Shown in pieces: positions 56,005 to 64,000 of a stretch of 64,000 bases of DNA. The number at the start of each line of letters is the position of its first letter. Positions within the stretch are counted from its first letter, which is position 1. The notes beneath the pieces are model-generated. The model saw only the letters and a list, made by a program, of their open reading frames with translations. It made no database searches and was not told where the DNA came from. Both the position numbers and the translations under genes were made by a program. Source of the stretch: Rachicladosporium sp. CCFEE 5018 (Eukaryota > Ascomycota > Dothideomycetes > Cladosporiales > Cladosporiaceae); NCBI GenBank assembly GCA_002077045.2, contig KZ111149.1, forward strand, positions 158,019 to 222,018. Reading direction: 5' to 3'.

Positions 56005-57708
56005 ATGTATTCGTTACGCCACTGGCCTATCCTTCTTTCGCTGGCGTCTCAGATCGTGGCCTCACCGGGACGACCACATCATGGCTACCACTCAGATGAC
56101 AAGCTAGGCGCTGTCGCCTCAGAAAGCTCGATCTGCAGCAACATTGGCACGGATGTACTCAAGCAGGGTGGCAATGCCGCCGACAGCGCCGTGGCCACAG
56201 TCCTATGCGTGGGCGTGATTGGCATGTATCACTCTGGCATCGGTGGGGGCGGGTTCATGCTAGTGCGGTCCTCCAATGGCTCATATGAGTTCATCGACTT
56301 CCGAGAAACGGCTCCCGCAGCTGCGTTCCAGGACATGTACGTCAACAACGTCAACAGCAGTATCTACAGTGGGCTCGCGAGTGGTGTCCCTGGCGAGCTG
56401 AGAGGGCTTGAACGACTGCATCGCAACTATGGCACCAAATCATGGAAGTCACTTGTCATGCCGGCCGTCAACGTGGCCCGATATGGGTTCCCAGTTACGG
56501 CCGACCTTGTTAGATACATGGCTTCTGCAGTAGCGGGCATAGACAACTTCCTCGTGAACGACCCGACATGGGCTCTCGACTTCGCCCCGGAGGGTAAACT
56601 CCTGACACAGAATGAGACAATCACCCGCAAGCGATACGCCGACACACTCGAGAGGATCGCCAATCACGGTGCAGATGCTTTCTACAATGGCGCCATTGCC
56701 GCGACAACGATAAAAACGATCCAGGCCACAAACGGCACCATGACCTTGGCCGACCTCAAGCACTACACAGTCGCCATCCGCGCTCCAGCAGCTATCACCT
56801 ACCGTGACTACAATATTCATAGCTGCAGCGCCCCGTCCTCAGGGATCGTGGCAATGTCAGTAATGAAGATCATCGAAACCTATCCTGACATCGGCTGGGC
56901 CTCAACCCTAAACATCTCAACCCACCGATTCGACGAAGCCCTGAGATTCGCCTACGGGCAGCGAAGCGAGCTAGGCGATCCGCTCTTAGTCCCAGGGCTA
57001 GATGCGTACCAAGCCGCCATGCTCTCACCCGCCACGATCGCCGCAGTACGTGCCAAGATCTCCGACGGATCAACCCTCAACACTTCCGCCTACGATCCCT
57101 CTGGGTTTGAGTCCCTACCCACAAACGGCACTTCCGCAGTCGTGACAGCCGACGCCTCAGGCATGGCCGTCTCGCTCACAACAACCGTAAACCTCCTCTT
57201 CGGCAGCCACATCATGGTCCCCGAAACCGGCGTAATCCTAAACAACGAAATGAACGACTTCTCCATACCCGGCGCCAGCAACGCCTTCGGCTACATCCCC
57301 TCTCCAGCAAACTACATCCGTCCTGGCAAGCGGCCCTTGTCCTCAATCTCGCCTTCTATAGTCGAGCACTCCTCCGACGGCAGTCTCTACTTCGTCATCT
57401 CCTCTGCTGGCGGGTCTCGCATCATCACAGCCGTGCTGCAGAATCTCTGGCACGTGCTCGACCAGAATGCAACCGCGCCGGAAGCGCTGGCGGCACCGAG
57501 ACTGCATGATCAGTTGACGCCGAACCAGGTGAGCTTTGAGTATGCTTATAATAATGAGACGGTGGCGTTTATGAAGGCTAAGGGGCATAATGTTACGTGG
57601 ACGGCTCCTGGGGGAAGCACGGCGCAGAGTTTGAGGAGGCTGGTGAATGGGACTTTTGAGGCTGCTGGAGAGCCTAGGCAGGTGAACAGCGGAGGGTTTG
57701 CTGTGTGA
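56005..57708 (+). CDS. Gamma-glutamyltranspeptidase, secreted (copy 3)
   Basis: Third gene for the same 567-residue protein as 3600-5303; signal peptide, Arg100, Thr376 and the GKRPLSSISP motif are unchanged. Confidence 0.95.
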   Translation: MYSLRHWPILLSLASQIVASPGRPHHGYHSDDKLGAVASESSICSNIGTDVLKQGGNAADSAVATVLCVGVIGMYHSGIGGGGFMLVRSSNGSYEFIDFRETAPAAAFQDMYVNNVNSSIYSGLASGVPGELRGLERLHRNYGTKSWKSLVMPAVNVARYGFPVTADLVRYMASAVAGIDNFLVNDPTWALDFAPEGKLLTQNETITRKRYADTLERIANHGADAFYNGAIAATTIKTIQATNGTMTLADLKHYTVAIRAPAAITYRDYNIHSCSAPSSGIVAMSVMKIIETYPDIGWASTLNISTHRFDEALRFAYGQRSELGDPLLVPGLDAYQAAMLSPATIAAVRAKISDGSTLNTSAYDPSGFESLPTNGTSAVVTADASGMAVSLTTTVNLLFGSHIMVPETGVILNNEMNDFSIPGASNAFGYIPSPANYIRPGKRPLSSISPSIVEHSSDGSLYFVISSAGGSRIITAVLQNLWHVLDQNATAPEALAAPRLHDQLTPNQVSFEYAYNNETVAFMKAKGHNVTWTAPGGSTAQSLRRLVNGTFEAAGEPRQVNSGGFAV

Positions 57709-58333
57709 GGTGGTTGTGTGGTGGTTAGTAGAGGCTACCTACCTAGTAATGAGTGATGAACATGATTGTGTGCATACCTCCACGCCTCCGGAAAGTGCAA
57801 AGCTCCTGTATTACTATGCTCGCGCCATCGACTGTGACACTGCCGCTTTCTAAACGTGGGTGCCAGGAGACGTTTTGGGATCGTTGCTTTGAGGTCCGCA
57901 CTCCCGCAGCTCGACATTACAGTCGTCGGGTATCGCGAGGACGCTAATGGGAGCATGATCGTCTTTTCGGACTTTTGGACAAGCAGGGAGGTGCAGCGTG
58001 TAATGACATCTTGAGTGTTCCAGCACAACTACAGCCAAACTCCCTGGAACTCAAATTCCAGGGCCGTCCCACGGTAGGCACTCCTGGAGTAGTTCTGAAT
58101 ATCTGCACGATGGCCGAAGTAGAGTAGAGCAGTATATATCTATATTCTGCCGACATTCCTATCTATTACTCCGTCCAGATGGGAGATCATGCCTCTATGC
58201 TCTATAACAGCCCCCACAAGGCTGACCCGTCCAGCCCCCAAGGGCCAGAAATCCCCGGAACTCCATTCGCTGATGCGCCACCAACAAGGGTATCTTACTC
58301 AATCAATCCCAACCCAAATACTCTTCTTTCCCT
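57709..58333. other. Convergent intergenic region (copy 3)
   Basis: Same as 5304-5928; no gene seen. Confidence 0.5.
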
Positions 58334-60227
58334 CTACGCGGCAGCCATCTCAATCTTCTTCCCCTTCACACTCTTCCACTCAAACATCACCGCGCCCAGA
58401 ATACTCGCCACAGCCGTCGCAACACCGACGTAAAAGGTATCGCGCAATGCGTTATTGTACGCCATTTGCACGGCCGGCAATAACTCAATGGGCACAGCGT
58501 TCTTCAAGTTCGTCGCGCCGGTTGACAGGATCTTAGCCGTGTCTAGACCAGGAGCCGCAGCGATGACGTTCTTGAGCAGCGAGTTCGTGAACACGTTCTG
58601 CGCTACGCTGATGAAGAGCGCGCCGCCGAGGGTCTGGCTGAACATTGCGATCGCAGTGCCGATAGGCACGTCTGCTTTCGGCAAAACGGTCTGAACGGCG
58701 ATGAGAGTCTGCTGCATGCCCATACCAACGCCGATACCGAAGAGCGCTTGGTAGCCGATCCAGGCGGAGTGGTTGGTGTCCACTTTCAGCGTTGTGAGCA
58801 TGCCGGCGCCGATGGACATGACGACTGCGGAGGCGATGACAAAGGGCGTGTAGTAGCCTAGGGCTGTGACGAGGCCGCCTGCTATGACGGAGATGATGAC
58901 GAGGCCGAGGATGAGGGGGAGGTTCATGATGCCGGATTGCACGGCGGAGGCGCCTTTGATAGCTTGGAACCTGGTGCGTTGTTAGTGGGGTTGAAGGTGA
59001 GGTTGGGATTTGAGGATTACTAACCAGATGGGAAGGTAGTACACGAAGGAGAAGAACGATGCGCCGACCATCGCGCCGAACCAGGCACCAGCTGCGACTG
59101 TTCTCTGCTTGATGATGCGCGGCGGCACGGTGGCGTGGTCCTTCTTCCAGAGCTGGATGCCGCAGAAGACTATCAGCAGCAGAGCGAAGATTACAAGCAG
59201 CGCGATGATGCGGCCGCTCTTCCAGGCGTACTTCGAGCCGCCCCATTGCAGAGCAAGAAGCAGGCAGACGATCATGGGCAAGAAGACAATGGTTCCGAAG
59301 ATGTCGAACTGCTGGATCTTGGACATGAGGCTACCCTCGGCGAGCTTCTTCGCTTGCGCGTTGGAGGATGGGTTGTAGAAGAACCAGATGAAGACGCAAG
59401 TAATGAAGCCCAGAGGTAAGTTGATATAGAAGCATAAGCGCCAGGTCACGCGGTCGGTGAAGGCACCGCCCATAAGAGGTCCAGCGACGGAGGCGAGGCC
59501 ATACATGGCTCCGATGCCACCCGTGTACGTTGGTCGCTGTCGAAGAGGCACAGTGTTGGCGACAATCAGGATGGCGCCGCTGAAGATGCCTGCAGAGCCG
59601 AGACCAGCAACTGCACGACCAATGATGAATGCCGTGCTGTTGGGAGCCGCGCCACACACTGCGCTGCCGATCTCGAAGATCAGAAGTGCGGTCAAGTACA
59701 CATACTTGATGTTGAAGAAGCTGTGGAGAGGTCAGCTACTGTTTCCTAGCGGTCCAAGTGGAGGCAACTTACGTATAGAATTTGCCGAACATCAACTGGA
59801 ATGCGCAGGTCGTCAACAGGTACGCCGATCCGTACCATCCAACATCATTGATCGCATGGAACTCATCCGTGATCTTCGGGATAGCCGTCGCAATGATCGT
59901 GTTATCCAGCGCAAAGCAGAAAACCGACAGACACAGTGCTACCGTGATGAGAAAGAGTTGCATCTTCTTCGGGTACTCTGTGTTGTCCTCCTCTGCTGCC
60001 TCTTCGTCTGCTTCTATGCCGGCGATCTTCTTTTCTGCTGCATTCATCTCCGACTCGGGTACATCTGAATGTGCGCGCCCGGTAGTAGTCTCTGTTGACG
60101 GCTCCATCTTCTCGTTGTCCAGCGAAGGTGAACTGCTAGGCGCAAGTGTAGTGTCGTCGCCGCCTGTTGCTTTCGGAGGCGCAAGCGAGGACTTGTCCTT
60201 CTTGTTGAACAAACCCTTGAGTGCCAT
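58334..60227 (-). CDS. MFS multidrug transporter, DHA2/14-TM type (copy 3)
   Basis: Identical to 5929-7822. Exons are 60227-59773, 59720-59025 and 58970-58334; 595 residues. Confidence 0.93.
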
Positions 60228-61608
60228 TTTGACCGGTCCCGTGATGATCGAAGTGAATGTGTACAATCAAAAGCAGTCGACAGGGTAGGTACGACTGGTT
60301 GCTAAAGAATGTGTAGAAAAAGCACGCCGCTTCTACCAACGGGAACAATTGCAACCTATATGTTACAGCAAAAAGGAGTGGTATGATGCTATGATGGGGA
60401 TAGGACTAAACACCGCAGCCCTAATACAGGCAGTATGCGCCGTCTCGGAGCAACTCGTTAAACACACGATGCGCCCCGATGCGAATGCACCGTTGCCGTC
60501 CTTTAGGAAGTGGGCCTGGGAAGGTGGAAGAACCGGCGGAAGCTGCAGCATCCGAGGCGCATGGGCTTGCGATTGGCTTGAACAGTCGCTTGTGAGTCGC
60601 GTTGAGTCATTAGCATCTGTGCGCATCGTGACATTGCTCATGCTGCATGCTCGTCTGGAGACATTTTGCTCACGATGAGACGGCCAAGCTCGCGTTCGCA
60701 ATGCGCTGTACAGGCAGAAGGATACTACGTCTGACATAACTGCTCAGGCGACACTACCGAGAGTTATCTGGCTGCCTAAAAGCAATCTCAATGGCACCAT
60801 TCCGCGAACGCCTCCGAACGGAGAGAGGCTCTCGCATTCGCACCGTCCCCGACCCCGTGTCACCGTTCCCGCTCTGATATCGATAGCACTTTGACGAGCT
60901 CCTTTAGGGTCTTGCTGTGGTCACGTTGTACGCCCTACAGAGTGTGATCTTACTTTCGTCCCGGGTTTCGCCTTTGCCGTACGGTCAAGAGTTGCCTGAT
61001 ATAACGAATAATACTGAAACCTGGCACAAGTCGCACGTGGACAACTACACGTCGTATTGCTTTGAGCTTCTCAGGAGACTTCGGGTCAATGGCTCGTGGA
61101 GTGCGGTCAAGCTCAGCCCTACATGTACAGTACCTTGTGTTCGTGAATAGGTAGGTACCTTACCAATGCCGCGAAGCAGCTGGTGATCTACTGCAGATGT
61201 GCATCCGACTATACTACGGAACGGCACGACACATCGTGAGTAGCTGATAGTGTAGGAGTCGGTCCGGGGCACATGCACACTAGTCTGAGATTCGTACTGT
61301 TGTCATCGCATTGCGCGCAATCCTCCTACAGTAGAGGCAAGACCCGTCGTTCGAATGGGTGGAAGCTGCATAGAGGCAAAACCTAAGGTCACCGAACAAA
61401 GTAGCTGGTGTCTCTGCCTACCCGAGCTCTCTGCGTGTATTGATGTCTTGCTTGCACTCTCAGGACCGTGGCATGCTCCGTCTTCTCTATACATGGAATG
61501 CAGAAAGGGTGATGTAATGTGATATGCAATTTATATCCAACTCTACATCTCCGCCAGATCCAGCTCTTGCAAATGCGCTCTCCCACACAAGCCTCATATC
61601 TCCTCCTT
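60228..61608. other. 1.4-kb intergenic region (copy 3)
   Basis: Same as 7823-9203; no gene supported. Confidence 0.5.
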
Positions 61609-62351
61609 CTACAATGCAGCTAGTACACCGGCTAAGATGGCCCCTATTCCCACACTCCCCATCCCCGTAGCCAGAGCTCCAGCCCCCGAACTCGTAGCCG
61701 AAGCCGCCGCACTGCTCGCCGCACTCGCCGCGCTCGACACAGCGCTGGAAGCCGACGACGCAGCCGACGTAGCCGCAGAAGAGGCCGACGAAGCAGCCGA
61801 CGAAGCTCCTGAAGATGCGCTTGTCACCTCGGTCGAAGCCGCAGAAGAGGCACTATCAGTCACGCTTGCGCCGCTGGAGGTGCTCGAGCCCTGCGGCACG
61901 GGCGTGACGCGCGAGCTGGCCGTGCCTGTCGCTGAACCGGACGTGGAAGCGCAGGTAGCGGTTTGGGGGAGGTCGGTAACGCCTTGGCCTTGGCAGAGGG
62001 AGTTGGCGAAGTTGAGGGTAGCTGGTAACGCCAAGCACAATGTTAGCCAGATGTCTTCACCCAAACCGACGTGCTATCACTCGTGAGGTTCTCCGCGTCT
62101 ACTGTGTATTATGAAATGCGGATTATGTCTGCGGAAAACCCACCATCTTGATCCGCCTTGTTACACGCCGTGCTCACGCAACACGCGAGCCCGGAGATCA
62201 GCGCGGTGTTGCTGCAGATGCATTTGACGTCTAGGGTGCCGCAGCCACCGAAGGACGTGCCCACGCAACCTTGCGCGCAAGTCGGGAGGCCAGCTTGCGC
62301 GGCCGCATACGAGGCCAGGAGGGCGAGGGAGGTGAGTGTTAGGCGGAGCAT
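61609..62351 (-). CDS. CFEM-domain GPI-anchored cell-wall protein (copy 3)
   Basis: Identical to 9204-9946. Exons are 62351-62144 and 62021-61609; 206 residues. Confidence 0.88.
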
Positions 62352-62986
62352 GGTTGCTGTGCTGTGGTAGGAAACGATAAGTGATCTACGCGCGAGAGAT
62401 GGGCGGCGATGTGAGACGGATATGGGGCGACGCGTCGGTTATATACAATGGTACGACTCGACCTGACTTTCAGCTAGCAAGCGTTGTGAATCTGGGGCCG
62501 ATCTGGTTTGTGCACACCTAGCTGTCGAGTGTGGCCTGTGGCTTGAGTGGACATGTTCTAGAACGGCTAGCCCGCAGCCCAAAGAAGGTCCCGCTTGGGA
62601 TATGAGAGTCAGGGTCTGTGGTTGGTTGATTTCATGATTGCGAGTTTCGTCCTATATATCATGCTTGCTAATAAAGATATCAATCATGACATTCGCCCTG
62701 CCAGATTCGGCGGGTTGGGACAACAATTCCCGTGGAGCGTGTGGATTCGCGGCGCGATGAATGAGGTGTACTAGCAGAGAGATGCAACGCGCATCGGATA
62801 TTCGGCCATGTCAGCCTGCATAGCTCTCCACGAACACACGGGCGTGGTTCGCGTAACGCTGAACAAAGACTTGCTCACGAATTGGCTGGATCACAGTTTC
62901 TCGACTATCAGCCTGCATACGGACCACTCGGCATGCCACGCACTGCCACGCTCATCTGTTCGCTGACCGCAACCCCCACCGGCTCC
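62352..62986. other. Intergenic region (copy 3)
   Basis: Same as 9947-10581; no gene seen. Confidence 0.45.
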
Positions 62987-63563
62987 CTACATCCCAGGAC
63001 TCAAGAACACACTGGCATTCTCAATAAACGGCCCCATGTACACCAAGTTCCTCGCCTTCACACGCCATGTCGGTGCCTGCGCATACGATTGACTCACCCT
63101 CATGAGCTGGTCTATGTACTTACCATACGCATACAGCACCTGGCCCTCGTACAGCCCGCTGCCGAAGTGTGAGGCAGTCATGTAAGTCGTGCTGTTCGCA
63201 GCGTCGTCATGGATGTCGATGACTTGGGTGCTGAGGGCGTGCTGGGTTGTCACGGGCGCGAGACTATCGATGTAAGTTACGGTTATGGTAGATTCGTGCG
63301 AAAGCGCCGGAGGAGGATGCGCACGATTGCTGCAATACTGCTTGCACTTGAGACAACCCTCGGATGACATTCAGTGGCGCGCTATAGTTGGCCACGATGT
63401 CTGGAGTGAAGACTTGCGAGAGGCGGCCAAAGTCTTTGCTATCAATCGCGAGGGAGTAGGTGGAGATCGTGTTCTGGATGGCGTTGTAGTCCTCGGCGGT
63501 ACTGCTACCTGACGAGGCTAAGACGAGGCCATTGAGGCACGAGAGGAAGTATGTGAGTTGCAT
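62987..63563 (-). CDS. Small secreted SnoaL/NTF2-like protein (copy 3)
   Basis: Identical to 10582-11158. Exons are 63563-63325 and 63263-62987; 171 residues. Confidence 0.75.
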
Positions 63564-64000
63564 TCCGCCTTGATCCCTTGTGATGGCCGGTTGGCACTTT
63601 TGTCGCTAGAAGCAGTGGGCGCTGCTAAGGAAGAAGCGATACAGAGACAGTATCGACTTCAGCTCTTGCAGCTGCAGACATTTCGCGGTCGCGCTCATGG
63701 CTACTTGGCCTTCCTTCGCTTCTTTCACGTGCAGCTTGGCCTATATTGCTGCTGCAGCAGGCGCGTCCGATCCCGAGATCCCGAACGACAAGCATACCGC
63801 ACTTGATGCTTCTACCATGATGCGAAACGAATGTTCAATGTTCACCTAAATGCCGATACTGCACAACATAGCTCTCCGGCTCACACAGGCAAGTAGCAAG
63901 CGCCCACTGGTATGGTCATCATGATCCGGATGTAGAAGTGCGGCTGAAGATGAGCACCTGTCCCAGCTGCCGACGAATTGCATATTACACCTACCGAACT
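63564..64000. promoter_or_regulatory. Start of divergent SnoaL-like/carboxypeptidase intergenic region (copy 3, cut by window end)
   Basis: Same as the first part of 11159-11986. By analogy the carboxypeptidase of copy 3 would begin about 390 bp beyond the window. Confidence 0.4.

Larger units (their letters stand above)
54344..64000. repeat. Long repeated block, copy 3 (open at window end)
   Basis: Corresponds to 40325-49981 of copy 2 with constant offset 14019. Four substitutions versus copy 2 (54462, 54467, 54570, 54643); from 54644 to 64000 (9357 bp) no difference is seen. At all four sites copy 3 has the copy 1 base, while at seven other sites in the same 0.6 kb it has the copy 2 base. 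Confidence 0.95.

Overview
The window is nuclear DNA of a filamentous ascomycete (Pezizomycotina, most likely a Dothideomycete). The reasons are short GT-AG introns of about 48-120 bp with CTAAC/CTGAC-like branch points, a CFEM GPI-anchored protein, an S10 serine carboxypeptidase, an ABCC pump, an Rgd2-type FCH-DEP-RhoGAP, and compact intergenic regions. The species cannot be named from the sequence. I saw no transposon, tRNA or rRNA.

Layout. The dominant feature is one block that appears three times. Copy 1 (1-15857) carries, left to right, an ABCC multidrug pump (minus, cut by the window edge), a secreted gamma-glutamyltranspeptidase (plus), a DHA2-type MFS transporter (minus), a CFEM GPI-anchored protein (minus), a small secreted SnoaL/NTF2-like protein (minus), a serine carboxypeptidase (plus) and the N-terminal part of an FHA-domain protein kinase (plus). 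It stops at a 100-N gap (15858-15957). Copy 2 (38370-54243) repeats all of this and stops at another 100-N gap (54244-54343) at exactly the same base of the kinase gene. Copy 3 (54344-64000) starts inside the pump gene and runs off the window.

Between copies 1 and 2 lies a single-copy housekeeping stretch (15958-36393): the N-terminal part of an STT4-like phosphatidylinositol 4-kinase (cut by the gap), an Rgd2-like RhoGAP, a NAT9-like acetyltransferase, a secreted Cys-containing protein with an in-frame stop, HIS1, RPS28, an unknown large membrane glycoprotein, an amino-acid/GABA-type permease, the U3 snoRNP protein RRP9, and an unknown membrane protein. The full-length pump gene of copy 2 (36394-41309) straddles the left boundary of the repeat.

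The repeat is not uniform. Over the leftmost 2582 bases copies 1 and 2 differ at about 80 positions (about 3%) plus indels of 16 and 1 bp. To the right of that I find no difference over 13.3 kb. Copies 2 and 3 share a nonsense codon in the pump gene that copy 1 lacks. The pattern fits either a diploid, hybrid or duplicated genome with a homogenised tract, or one assembly-graph path used more than once by a scaffolder. The equal 100-N gaps and identical break base make an assembly contribution likely, and the sequence alone cannot settle it.

Functional links. The ABCC pump and gamma-glutamyltranspeptidase are divergently transcribed from a 676-bp interval, and both families handle glutathione or its conjugates. 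The MFS pump, CFEM protein, SnoaL-like protein and carboxypeptidase beside them are membrane or secreted products, so the block looks like a surface/export neighbourhood rather than a recognised biosynthetic cluster. No polyketide synthase, NRPS, terpene synthase or pathway transcription factor is present.
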